The notes under the pieces were generated by a model. The model worked only from the letters and a program-made list of their open reading frames with translations, made no database searches and was not told the origin of the DNA. 64,000 nt of DNA from Climacium dendroides (taxonomy: Eukaryota > Streptophyta > Bryopsida > Hypnales > Climaciaceae): contig OX467091.1 in NCBI GenBank assembly GCA_950106755.1, forward strand, positions 5,907,538 through 5,971,537, in the 5' to 3' direction. Positions 50,651 to 63,057 of this stretch are shown here, piece after piece. The position numbers and the translations under genes are program-made. Position 1 is the first letter of the stretch, and every line of letters begins with the position of its first letter.

Positions 50651-53600
50651 GTTCTAATAAGAGTGGCTTTCATAAGTTTTGATATGCTTATAAAACACTG
50701 TGTTGAAATAATGATTTTATTTTTTCCAAATATCTTTGGAAATGTTGAGGCTCAGCTAACTTACCTATATAGATTGATTTTATGAAAATCTGATTTAAAA
50801 TTTAGGCATTTTTAGAATTTATCTAAAATTTCTTAGTGAACATTTAATAGAAGTACAAAATCTTGAAGATTTTAAGTAAATAAATTGAGGATTATTTTTG
50901 GAACTCAATAGTAAGAATATTCATAAATTTCAAAATCATTTAGTGAAATATTTTTTTATTGAATTATGACCCCAATATTTATATTTTTAATAATATACTC
51001 AAAGATCTTCAAATGTTTGTAGAATACTTAAAAAGCATATACAATGTTTATATATTATTTTTCATGATTTTTTATAGAAAATTTTTGGAATGAATTATGA
51101 AAAGTTTAGTGTTTAGGGTCAAATATCAAGACATTCAATTTTGAAACACTTTAGTATTTTACCATAAAATTCTAGAATGAATTCTCGTTCCTATTGCCAA
51201 AGACTTTTCAAGATTTTGTACTTGTTTTCAATTTTTTTTTCAAGAATAAATTTCAATTAAATAATAACATGTTGCAATTGTGCTTCAATTTTTTTTAAAT
51301 CATTTTCTTCAATTTTGTTATTTGTACCTCAATATGTCCAAAATTTGTTGGATGAATTTAGTTTCTTACTAATTGTTGAAATTTTTGTAAATATACAAGA
51401 CATTTTAAGAGGGACCATAACTTTCATGTAAAATTATGAACATGGAGTAATGAACCCAACAACAACAAGTAGTGCAAATAGTAGAAGCAATTAGAATTCA
51501 ATGCACTACTTAAATAATTATTTAAATAACAAAGCACTAAGCCACCAAGGGCTTAATGATGACTCAACCTTGCACCCTTAGAAAAGAGCACAAAAAAAGC
51601 TTCTCCCCTCTCTCTTGCACTTCATTTTTATCATCACTAAAGCCCTCTAGATATCTCTTTGCAAACAAAAGTCATTTCCTCAAATTTTCTAATCTTACAC
51701 CCAAGCTAAGCTTGTAATTTTCATTTATCACTTTAGTTTTATATTTTTATTATATTTTTATTTTAGTATTAGAATTCAATAGTACTATTGAAGATGGGTC
51801 ACTCCTTTACCACTTCAATTCTATAGTATGAACTTACTATCACTTTAGGTAAAAAAATGACTCAATCCTTGAAACATCATTTTTGACCATTTGAGTTGTG
51901 TATCCTTTATCCATCTAAAAATTGATAACTTTGTTCATTGTGTATTTATACACAAGCCACATCTAATTTGTAGTTAGTCCAATCATCCCTAAACCTCATA
52001 TGCTTTCAATGAAAGAGTGCTTGAAGAGTCGCTAGGTATAATATACATGGTGAAGTTGTGAGTTTAAATTTTAATAAACAACACACATCCAAAACAGCAC
52101 GCAAAAATGCATTTCTCCATCTATTGATTCTTTTGAAGATTCTTGTGTTAGTTCTTTAACATTTGTATAATATTGATTATGAAGACTTTGGTTCACAACT
52201 ATTCTACTTACATCCATGCAAAAATGACTTGAATTACTAAGTAAAACACAAATCTTCAAAAATCGCTACAATTGAGACATAACCTTTTGAACTTAAAGGA
52301 AAAAAGTTCTTTTGGAAATCACAAATATTGAATCTACAATTGAATTTATAAGGAATTTTGAATTTTTGGTTTCCAATTTTATTGAAAAATATTGGTTTGT
52401 AAACTAGTTCATCTATCACTATAGATATAATCTATGGATCATATTTTACAACTATTGAATGAAATTCATCATTAAATTATTATTCTAAATTGCATTGTAT
52501 AATAAATCTTCACAATCTTAGAAAATCTAGACTGCCCCTCGTTCTTAAAAGATTACAATAACTTCAATCCATTGTCAAGGAATAAACAAGTTATGACCTT
52601 TGCTTTCGCTTCCACGCATGCACATTCAATTGTAAATTCGATATAGCTACCTCCTTAGTGGTTTAGAGTTGTCAAACCTCTCTAACTGAGGAAATTGATA
52701 CATCTCAAGAAACTCACAAGGACAATGGTTTACACATGTCTTGTAAAATTACTCACAAGTTTCTTTGATGCCCCAATTCACGCTCTCCAACTCACAAATT
52801 AGTCAATTCATTAAATTGGCACAATTTCAATGTCAAAAGTTGTAACACTTACGGTCTAAAATCCAAAACAAGCATGGATTCAAATTTCAAAACGCACATA
52901 TTGGAAGTGTTAATGTTACCAAGTTAACAAAATTTAGTGTAACCTGTAAACGTTGAAGCGAACATTTGGCATTTGATGGATGACAAAGAATCTTGTAGTG
53001 TAGGACAAAAGTGCAACTATTTATCTTTGGAATTTTGGCTGAAAAGGGGAGATCTTCTATAGTACTTTGACTTCCAATGAGTGAACCAATTTAGAATTAT
53101 CTCAAAATGTTAAAGCTTCCATGGGAAATGAAATACAGCAATATCACTCATGGATTGAAAGATTATATTGTTTGATCATGAAGGTGCCAATAGAATTGTG
53201 GAAGCAATTTGACATCTTTCAATCCTCTTTTACATTGTCAAATATGAAATTGAGGTCCCCAAAAAATACAAGTTTAAAGAGTATAACATGCATAACTCTA
53301 ATCAATTGACAACCTCTCAAAATCTACTCTACAACTTTTATAAATGAATCCACTCTACAACTTTGTCTCTAAAGTTTAGTGTATTTGATGCTCATTTCCA
53401 GGAACCCTCAACACTACAAAATCAAGATTTGCAATGGACACCCTTGTGCAAAATCTTGAATAGAAAAATCATGATCATTCATTTTCAAAATTGGATTCTT
53501 GGTGTTAAAACTAGACTTCATAAAGAACCTTTCAGATATATAAACTACTAAAAGTAGTGACTTGATAAGGTTTTCTTTGACTTCAAAGTTTTGTGAGTAC

Positions 53601-53886
53601 CAGAATTTGGTACCTGAGGCATTTGAAGTCACTGCAAAATTGAAGCACACATTCAAGAGCTGCTCTGCAATGGAAGCCTCAGCCAAGCCATTGAGGTAGG
53701 TCTCAAGTTGAGCAGCCCACGGTGAGTCTCATTCCCCGGGTGCAAGTCCCAAAAAATCCCCCTATTTGGTGCTTGGTTAATTTATCTTTTCCACCCCTCA
53801 TGGCTCATTTGGGGCCTTTGATTGCAAATAGTGTTAATATGTACTAGTAACAATGGCTCTCATAAGTTTTTATATATTTTTTGAAA
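50651..53886 (+). repeat. 3' repeat unit D, copy B-1
   Basis: Collinear with 20400-23604, ending in the MITE relic at about 53700-53850. Helitron-like element 2 is inserted exactly at its junction with the next unit. Confidence 0.7.
53414..53686 (-). other. Conserved open frame in repeat D, identity unknown (copy B)
   Basis: 90 codons, the counterpart of 23094-23387, with replacements such as N to I and F to S, and some silent changes (TAT/TAC, TTT/TTC, GTA/GTG). It has no ATG start and is open upstream through QLETYLNGLAEAS. Family not recognised; may be an old exon or element fragment. Confidence 0.3.
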
Positions 53887-54560
53887 TCATACTACTAAAA
53901 TCATAAGGCCTTTTGTAATATCACATTTTTACACTGTGTGATATTACAGAGGTTCAATACCTCTGTAATATCACATTTATACACAATGTGACATCATAGA
54001 GTTTCAACGGCCACTTCACCTTTGTAATATCACATAGTCTTTAAATGTGATATTACAAAGGTACAATGATATTATGGAGGTTTCCTATTTCTTGGCTTCA
54101 CGCTTCATTTTACTTCCACAATTTTATGATTTTTTAAGCTTTGAATGTTCTCAATTTTAATGTTCTTTTCTTATTACCAAATGATTTGAAACTTTGTTAG
54201 ATTGAAGCAATTTTGAATTCTACAACAAAGTATTTACAAAATCTTTGCAATTTGACAAATTTGAATTTCAATTCTTCAATTTTGGTGACCATTGTTTGTG
54301 AGTGAAGAAATTTATCATGTGGTGGTATCCTTGCAATGTTTTCATGTTTGCAAATTTTTTTTGGGTGAAAATTATGATATAAAGATTTTCTTTAATTACT
54401 ATCTATTGCACAATATATGTATTTCCAAAGAATATTGTATGAAGATGTCAATATTTTCATTTAAAAATTATACATACTTTATTAATTTACATTCTATCAC
54501 ATGAGAAATTGATGAAAGTAATATAGTTAATGCATAGCAAAGCAAGTGCCAACCGCTAGT
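53887..54560 (+). mobile_element. Non-autonomous Helitron-like element 2, with empty site in copy A
   Basis: Starts TCATACTACTAAAATCATAA after host A (53886) and ends CCAACCGCTAG before host T (54561). Copy A at about 23604 has the uninterrupted site (TTTTCAAAT followed by GTCATACTAAAATGAT), so 674 bp inserted between A and T without target duplication. Near its 5' end are stacked inverted TGTAATATCACA / TGTGATATTACA arms able to form hairpins. No protein is encoded; the 70-codon frame at 54292-54504 is incidental. Confidence 0.75.
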
Positions 54561-55542
54561 CGCCATACTAAAATGATAAATGAGATTTTTTTTATTCAAA
54601 TAACTTTGGACATGTTGAAGTACAAGTAACACACTTATATAAATTGATTTTTCTAAAATTTGAAATAATATTCAGACATTTAATACATTTAATTGAAATT
54701 TCTTGGTGAAGAATAACATTGAATAGAAGTACAAAATCTCCAAGACTTTAAACTAAGTAGCATGAAAATTCTTTTTGGGAATTCTGTAGTAAAAGTACTC
54801 ATTAGTTTTAAAATTATTGACTTCAATGATGTTGATTGAAATATGACCCCAAACATTTACATTTTTAATAATGTACTCAAAAAATCTCCAATTGTTTGTG
54901 GAATATTTAAAAAGTGTATATCTTATTTTTCATGATTTGTATCAAATTTTTGGAGTGAATTATGAAAAAGGAAAATATTTAGGGTCAAATTTCAAGCAAT
55001 AAAAAATTTAAAAGTCTCGAATATTTTACAACAAAATTCTAAAATGAATTCTCATTTCTATTACTAAAGACTCTTCAAGATTTTGTACTTGACTTCAAAA
55101 AAATTTCAAGAATAAATTTCAATGAATCATTAACACGTCTCAATTGTGGTTTAATTTTTTTTAAATCATTTTATAGAAGTGTAATACTTGTTTGTCTAAA
55201 ATTTATTGACTGAATCTATTTTCTCAATAATTAATGGAATTTTTGGTAAAGATATAAGACATTTTGAGAGCCATCATATCTTTCATGTAAAGTTATAAAT
55301 AAGTCACAAACATGGTGCAATGAACACAAGTAGTGCAAATAGTAGATGCAATGACAATTCAATGTATTATTTAAATAATTAATTAAATAACAAGGCACTA
55401 AGGCACCAAGGACTTAATGACTACTTAACCTTGCAACCATAGGACAGAGTACTAAAAAGCTTCTATCTTCTCCCTTGAGCCTTGTTATTATAGCCACCAA
55501 ATCCTTCTAGTTTTCTCTATCCAAACTTGAGTCATTTGAATA

Positions 55543-55688
55543 CAAGAGAAAGGAATGTTTTTAGTAAAGTCCTAATAGGAATGACCTTTTCAAGAGTTAT
55601 TTAGTAAAATTTTACTAAAAATCTCCTTTTAAGATCATTATGAATACAACTATACTAGAACTATAATTTAAACAACCCCTTTCTCTTG
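55543..55688. mobile_element. 146-bp MITE with CAAGAGAAAGG termini
   Basis: Inverted ends CAAGAGAAAGG and CCTTTCTCTTG, with an internal palindrome around TTTAGTAAAATTTTACTAAA. It is absent from the matching places in A-1 (about 21410) and B-1 (about 51685). The target duplication is unclear. Confidence 0.6.
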
Positions 55689-57430
55689 CAGTGTTTCTTC
55701 AAATCTTCTAATGTTGAACTGACACTAAGTTTGTAATCTTTTATCACTTTAGTTTAATATTTTGAATACATATTAATTCCAAAATTAGAATTCAATAATA
55801 CTAATAGAGGAATGAAAATGATATATAAGGAATTGAGTCATTAGAAAATGATGTATAAGGGATTGAGGTGTGCATCTTTTATATATCCATCTAGAGATTG
55901 ATAACTTTGTTCATCATCTGCTTATACACTAGCCACATCCAATTTGTAATTATTCCAATCATCCCTCTATTACTCTTTCCAAGAGTGCTTGAGGAGTTGA
56001 CGTACATCACACATGACAAAGTTACTAGCTTAGCCCCTTAAAAGACCAATTCTTTAAATTTAGAACGATGGATGAACATATACATCCAAGCACTCAAAAA
56101 TGTGCTTCTCCATCCATCAATTTTTTGAAGATTCTTGTGTTATAGTATTGATTATGAAGACTTGCCTTTCAACTCTTCTACCATTCAAATGATATTGGTA
56201 GGTTTGGCTTCAAAAGATATATCCTTTTCAATTGAAAGAAAAACACCTTTAAAAATGACTTAAATGAACAAGAAAAATCACAAATCTTCAATATTCACTA
56301 CAATTGAAACTTAACCTTTTGAAATTAAAGGAAAAAAATTCTTTTGCAAATTACAAATACTCAATCTACAAATGATTTTACTAGGAATTTTCAATTTTTG
56401 TCTTCCAATTTTATTGAAAAATAATGGTTTTTAATTAACTGATTTATCACTACGGATATGATCTATGGACCATATTTTACAACTATTGCTTGAAATTCAT
56501 CATTCATTTATTATTTGAAGTTGCATTATATAATACATCTTCACAATTTGGGAATTTTTCACTACCCTAGTCCACAAGGGTTAGAGTAACTTGAATCTAC
56601 AACTTGTGTAATGTTGAGTTTCCTTACAATCACGATATGTACAATAACTTGATAGTGCTTCTATTATGTGTGAAATGGTAATGATGTAGATTCTTATAAG
56701 AAACATACTTGAATCCATTGGGAAAGAATGAACGAGTTATGTATTTGATAATTGATTCTACATTTTCCAATCACAACCTTCAATCTTCATGATCCAAAGG
56801 TATTTGAAGTGAGTTGAAAAGAAAGAAGGTTATGTATAGTAGGAGTCCTCCACCCAAAGGCCTTCCATTGTACTAAGTACATACAACCAGCCCTACTTGA
56901 CATGGTAAAAGTGACATCAATTGGTTTTCTTATAGTACTTGGCAATTTGAAAGAAAATTTCTAGTGCCTGGCTTCAGAAGAAGTGCTAGTCTATAGAAAA
57001 GGTACTTTCCTCTCTAGAAGAAGTAGAATATTACAAAAGAAGGTGGCAGTCTAGTGCTTTACAAGTTACAACTTGTAATGGCAATGGTAATGTGTTGCCA
57101 ATGAGATGGGGTCATGTTAGCATTGTCAAAGTTAACAAACACTTATAAATTCTAATTGTGCTTTTTTGAGAATGGATGAACTCAAACTTCCTCTAGTGCA
57201 TTCAATTGTAAATTTGGTACAACTCCCTCTTCAATGATCCAGAGTCAACAAATCTTGACAATTGAGGAAATTGATGCATTTCAAGAAGATTGCAAGGACA
57301 ATAGTTTACACATGTCTCGCAAAATTACTCACAAGATTTTCCTCTGCTCCAATTCATGCTCTCAAACCTCACAAATTAGTGAATTAGTGATCTAGCACGA
57401 TTCCTATGCCAAAACTTGTGACACTTGCAA

Positions 57431-58114
57431 TTATACTACTAAAATCATAAGCCTCTCTGTAATATCACAAATGCTACCATTAAGACTAGCGGCTCGTGCT
57501 TACTATGCTACGCATTCATTGTATCACATATTAGTAAAATTTTGATATATTTGAATAGAATGCATGATAATGATTTCAATAAGTATTTTAAAGAGGATCC
57601 ATAGGATGATATTATAGAGGTAGCAAATCCATTGCTTCTCTTCGCTTTACACTTCTTTGCACTTCTATGATTTTGTACTTTTGTAAGCTTTGAGCTTTCA
57701 AGATTTCAATTACTACCAAATGATTTTGAGAAATTTATTCAATGTAAGCGATTTTGGATTCCACAACAATTAAGTTGTGCACAAAGTTTTTGAGATTTAT
57801 AAGTTTTTTGTTTTTTTTTTCAATTTTTCAATTTGGGTTTCCATTTTTTGTAACAATGGAGTCAAATTTTTAATGCATTCTAATGTATGTGTATCTTTTA
57901 TAGTATATACCATTGCATATGTTTCATTCATCATTCAATAAATTTCTATTCTACATTTCAATATATGCTTACTTATAAAAAAAATTATACAAAGATTTTA
58001 GTCATTTTTATTTGAAGATTTATTGAAATTTTTGTTTTGCATTCTATCTAATACATAAAAATTCTTATAAAATTCTAATGATGAATGCATAGCATAGCAA
58101 GCACCAACTGCTAG
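57431..58114 (+). mobile_element. Non-autonomous Helitron-like element 3
   Basis: Starts TTATACTACTAAAATCATAA (the expected TC has become TT) after host A and ends GCACCAACTGCTAG before host T. The flanks join to give the unit-D sequence seen at 22535 and 52845. It shares an inverted copy of its own 3' end near 57482 with element 1. Confidence 0.7.
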
Positions 58115-58210
58115 TGTAGTATCTAAAATTGTTACGAATTCAAAACACGCGTTACCAAAAGTGTCAATATTGCCAAGCAAGACCACCTCATTGGATTGAA
58201 AATTCAATGA

Positions 58211-61200
58211 CTAACATCTTTCATTTGTAAGTCATTTTAATATTTATACCTTATCATATTCAAATATAACACCTATAGAATATATGGACATTTGTAACTT
58301 CTCAAACATGTAGGAGGTGCAATCATGCTCTAAATTGGTAGTGTCTTGTATCATTGGATCCAATTCAACATGAAAACACATTTTTGTAACTATTGTATGC
58401 CCCATTCAAGCACCTTGTATATCAAATATATAAAATATCCATGTTGGTTCTATAGTACGCCATGAATCGATCACGCTTGGATCCCCATCACTGATACAAA
58501 GAATCTTCTCAAATCAATGTATAGGTCACTTTTTGAGATTGATCTTCTTCAATAAAAACCACGGTTCACAAATTGTTTTCTAAGAAGAAAACACCAATTG
58601 AAGAAAGATATATTCATTCAAGATCGTGGGAAGTAAATCATTTTCAGAAGACGAGGCATGAAATGATTGTACTGTTGGTGGCAATAGACAAGGAACCCAT
58701 GGAGAAGGATTAGTTGAACAGAAGTACACTTAGATCCGTATGTAGCAACATCCCTTCAATTTCTTAGTTATTGAGAATCGTAGATTAACAACAATAATCT
58801 TCTGAAACGTAGTGCTATGAATCCTATGTTATGACTACACCTTTGTTCAAAGAGGTCACAACATGCATAATACCAATGTCAAAGTTCATGAATGGTGGAG
58901 TGACACCCGCGGTCAATATGTATTCGAGTGATCCCACTAATGAAGAAATCTCATAATTTTGCCAATTCAATTTCTACATATTGCATGCCAAAGGGAAAGA
59001 AGAAATTCACGATGATACTCCCAAAGTTCCATTGTACAAGTACAAAAAGTCTTAGTGGCTCTTCAATTCACACCAACATCTTCCTTTTCAGGGTAGAAAA
59101 TAGTTGTAGACAACTCGAGTCCTACTCGGTAGCAATGAATTTCATACTCTAACAAATCCAATTGAGCTCATCCCATCATCAATCTAATGGGCTTGTGAGA
59201 GTTGTGTCCACAGCTATTCATGAAATAATTCCTTTCCATGAATAACATTCATTAAAAACTTTGGTTTGTAGAAAAAAAATCCTTCACTAGAAATGACCAA
59301 CAAAAGGCATATTGACCTTATGTACGATGCAAACTTGAGGAAAATAAATCGGGGAAACAGAGGAGACGTTGGAAGAGTTGAGGTTTCAAATTGTTAACTA
59401 CAAAATTATCCTCAAAATTCCTAACAAAAACAAAGTAGTTAACATTTGCATTTCTATTTTGCCAAAAGTAGAAAAATCCAAGGAAAAATCAATGACAGGA
59501 ACACAAGTGTTGTCACGAGCATCATACTTCCATGATAAGGCTTCAAGAATCTGACTTAAGCTCAACTTTAATAACGTAGTCAATCAGAAATGGCTGATGT
59601 GACAGTCTTCATTAGAGATTTAGCAGTTGGTTCAAAATTCTGCCTACTCAACATCTTCCAATATTCATTACATGTGCAGCCTTTGATGTTGCTATTTACA
59701 ATCTTGCCCCAAGATTCTTGCCAAGTGGTTCTCAATATCAGAGCCAATTGAGCTTAAGGTGTATACCCTTGATTTTAAACACCCACATCTTCAATGTACA
59801 AATCCAGGCTTCACAGTCCAACTTTGAAATCACCCCATCATCCAAATATCACAGGGCTTTACTACAACTAAGTTGTGGTGAAATGTCTGGTGCACTGTAG
59901 ATCGCAAAATTAGCAACCCTAAAACATTTATGCCACCAACACCCAATCCAAGGGAAACAAAAAGTAAAAAAATGAGATCATTCCAACTTTACAGCCACGT
60001 ACTTTGCAACAATGACTCTCCTCGATGTGCCATTCCTGACATAGATCATCAATGTCCAAACTAGAAACCCAGGAGCAATGACAAGGAATCACCAAGGTAT
60101 CCTCCTCTTTGGGTTGCAATTTTAAAACATTGGAAAACATTTGGTGAAAATTTCTATAAAATTTCTATTTAGAGTACAAAAAATAGAAAAAAAAAGAGAC
60201 TTGGTACTTGAAAAAGCCATTTCAAATTGGGAATGGAAGGAAATCAAAAAATATCTTGAATGTTGAATTCAACACTAGTTTTCAAAAGGATCTAATGGAA
60301 ATTCAATAGTTATTTAAAAAAGCCAATGGGAGTTGAAGAATTCCTCCATATTAACCCCAACCCTTTTAAAGGCTTCACTATTTTCTCCTTATCTTCCTTA
60401 GTGTAGACAATGGACACCTAAAATTGTCATTTTTTCTTGTGATCCTTTGTTATATTTTTATTTTATATAGTGTTCACTTCCTAGAAGGATTTTCTTCACC
60501 AATATGGAATCTCAAACTCAATAATGTTGTTGACCCACAAAATGAATATATGGTATTTAATTGCCCTCTATTCATAAATTTAGTTCATATTTTTAGGTCA
60601 TTTAGAAATTAGATATCAAAGCACTTAGAGTATAAGGCCTATTTTACAATTAAAGTTGGAAGGGAAGATTATCAAATTCTAAACTTTGTATTTCTATGCA
60701 AATTTTCAAATTATATAACATAGTGAATAGTTTGTGAAGAAATTTCAAATGGTCTAAAAAAATGTACAATTATTTTTTGAAAATAGTCATTATCATATTT
60801 TTGTAGCAAAAGGTAAAAAAAATACATAAATATAGCAACCAAAACAAAATTCTAAATCCTAAAAGCTCCAAACTATACTTTTCCAAAACCATTCCACAAT
60901 TTCCATTTTTAGTGCAAAGAGATATAATGAAATCAACTCAAGTTTAGCATATTATACCATAGAGAACATCCATAGAACATTAATTCTTCACAAAAGAACA
61001 TTAATTCCTTGGTCATGGAGGGCTGTGTTCTTTAAGGGTTAAAGAAGGTTTGGAATTTGGAAACATCTTGCAATTGCTAACCTTGTCTTTTTCATCCAAC
61101 ATGATTGGTGATGTTCCCCCCAAATACTTCTATTATACTAAATTTAGTCATTATATAAATGTGTTATATAGTTATAAAAATAATGCATGTGGTCATATAT

Positions 61201-61389
61201 AAAACAATGTTTATTACAATGGTTGACTATTTTGGAGTTCTTGGTGGAATTATAGAATTATTGTGATATCCGAAAGGGTAATGTATGAAGAAAATAATAC
61301 GTCCATACATTGATAATATCTCTCTCCACATAAGTAGTTCATATCCTTTAAGCATACAATTTGCAAAGAAACAAGTTTGTGCTTTAGTA
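58211..61389. other. Intergenic stretch, no gene called
   Basis: Mostly AT-rich. 58440-60140 is somewhat more balanced in composition and has several short frames, but none is linked by splice sites or recognisable. The frame at 59928-60140 (minus) is cysteine-rich in its middle part but matches nothing I know. Confidence 0.4.
59580..59753 (-). other. Coding-like fragment, unidentified
   Basis: A 57-codon open frame without ATG, of balanced composition (TTWQESWGKIVNSNIKG, then EYWKMLSRQNFEPTAKS). It reads more like a protein fragment than random AT-rich frames do. Perhaps a transposon or gene relic. Confidence 0.2.
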
Positions 61390-61575
61390 TGTATGATTTA
61401 CTAAAACCTCAACAAGTTTTGTCTTCAAGGTAGCTTTTGAAGTGGTTTATTTTCATTGTCAAATGTCTAAATTTGTGTATTCTTGTACTTAAGTTATTCA
61501 ATGTATTTTGACAATGTACTTCCAATGATAAAAATTTAAAGTTTTAATTATAAACCAGTAAAAATTTAGCAATTT
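61390..61575 (+). repeat. Dispersed repeat also at 2570, 10085, 28620 and 39550
   Basis: Shares TTTTGTCTTCAAGGTAGCTT-like, GGTTTATTTTCATTGTCAAA and CTTCCAATGATAAAAATT landmarks in the same order with those places. A family-wide element fragment outside the ROCO blocks. Confidence 0.55.
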
Positions 61576-62092
61576 ATTGATGAGTGCAATGAAGATGCTC
61601 TAAGAGAAACTACACCTAAATGCATCTAAATAAACAATTTAGCATTATTGCTATAATTAAACTATAATTTTTAGTTGAACCTTATTGAAAATCAATAGAA
61701 TATTTTAGATTTTTTCTTATGCATTTATTGGACACCAAATGAGTAAACTATGAATTTTCAAAGTATTAAAAATAGATGTTTCAAAAATCAACCCTAGATT
61801 TTTACAAATAGAGGGAGCATATTTTGATAAAGAATAAAAAGGAGTCAATTTTAGAAAGGGGTCACAATTAGAAACACTTACCTTGAATGAAGTGTAAAAA
61901 ATTCAAATTGAAGTGAGAGACAAATGTGAAGAAACAATGGCAATATGGATGGATGTATTTTCTTGAGGTGTCTACATGTAAGGAGCTTTTTGTGTTGCTA
62001 ATGGATACTATGTACTAAGATACTCCATTTCTAAATCTAATATATTTCATACGCTATCATATTTTGAATTTGAATTTGGGGTAACCTTGATT
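61576..62092. other. AT-rich intergenic stretch, nothing recognised
   Basis: No supported feature. Confidence 0.4.
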
Positions 62093-62310
62093 TTGTTTGA
62101 GATAAAGTGCCATTAGAGTTGCTTAAGGTACGACATGCTAATTAACTATGCTACGACATGAAATTAACTAGTATTTGTAAGCACCCTTCTACCAAAGTGA
62201 AAATTGAAAGATAAATCTTTGGAATTTATACCAACGAGTAACAAAAACTTTGGAAGTCAAACCAACATTTGCCCCTTGTGAGACACTCAGGATTCTTCCT
62301 TCTAAAGCTC
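62093..62310 (+). repeat. Dispersed repeat shared with 24184-24410
   Basis: Same order of landmarks as in 24184-24410. The homology ends in both copies shortly after ATTCTTCCTTCTAAA. Confidence 0.6.
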
Positions 62311-62825
62311 CCAACACGCAACGCGCAGGGCTCCTTTACATTCAAGTTTCTCTTCCTAGTACACAAAGCGCAAATTTATGAACATGTTACAAAGTTTTGC
62401 AGAGTCGGTGCAAAACATCTAGTATCATATCCAGCTGCTAGATTCAACGCTCTTCCGAATTGAGGATTCAGAGGCCTCCAAACCATCTGATTTTCCTCTC
62501 AAAACTAATAATTTTCCAGTCCTAGAAATATTGCTACAAAATTAGGTGAAGATAACAATCAATGACCTCAGACGATGGTACAGTGCCGTCGAATGTGGAA
62601 TCAAGTTCAACCACATTCACGTGCATTCTAAGGTATGGCTACCAATGCTATCATTGCGGACGAAAAAACCTGCTCGACACTGGTTGATCTATTCGATTGA
62701 ACAAAGTCAGCATCTTTGTGGCTCCTTGGGAACAAGTTGTTGAAACTCAGCGTTCACCATGGTCGACAGAATTTGCAGCTGCAACTCTAGCAGAGTAAGA
62801 ACTTGAGAGAAGCCCCCAACCCTAC
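62311..62825. other. Spacer 3' of the CPBP gene, no gene seen
   Basis: Slightly richer in G+C than the spacer further left. Short frames at 62269-62463 and 62546-62743 are unsupported. Confidence 0.4.
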
Positions 62826-63046
62826 GCAAGTCTCTCTCTGGACTTATCTTCGTCAGCTTGTTTGCAGTCACCAAACTCCACATGTGCAAGTCCCTCTATG
62901 CAAGTCTCTCTCTAGACTTCTCTTTGTTTCCCGAAAGAAAAAACCCAAGAAAGTCTCTCTAGACTTATCCTGGTCCGCTTATTTGAAGTCCCCAACCCAC
63001 ACATGTGCAAGTCTCTCTCTATGCAAGTCTCTCTCTACACTAATCT
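62826..63046. repeat. CT-rich tandem repeat of about 122 bp, two units
   Basis: Units starting near 62826 and 62948 share GCAAGTCTCTCTCT, GACTTATC, CCACATGTGCAAGTC and TATGCAAGTCTCTCTCT in order. On the coding strand of the neighbouring gene this is a GAGA-rich tract just after its stop codon, perhaps within the 3' UTR. Confidence 0.65.
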
Positions 63047-63057
63047 TCCGTTTCCTG

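Larger units (their letters stand above)
54561..58210 (+). repeat. 3' repeat unit D, copy B-2 (interrupted)
   Basis: Repeats unit D once more (54570-56600 against 50690-52560; 57180-57430 and 58115-58200 against about 22310-22625). It is broken by a small MITE at 55543, unassigned sequence at about 56600-57180 and Helitron-like element 3. More diverged from B-1 than B-1 is from A-1. Confidence 0.6.

Noticed and set aside
53907..54085. CRISPR-like or satellite array of TAATATCACA repeats
   Set aside because: Units are inverted, not regularly spaced direct repeats with unique spacers. They are hairpin arms inside Helitron-like element 2.
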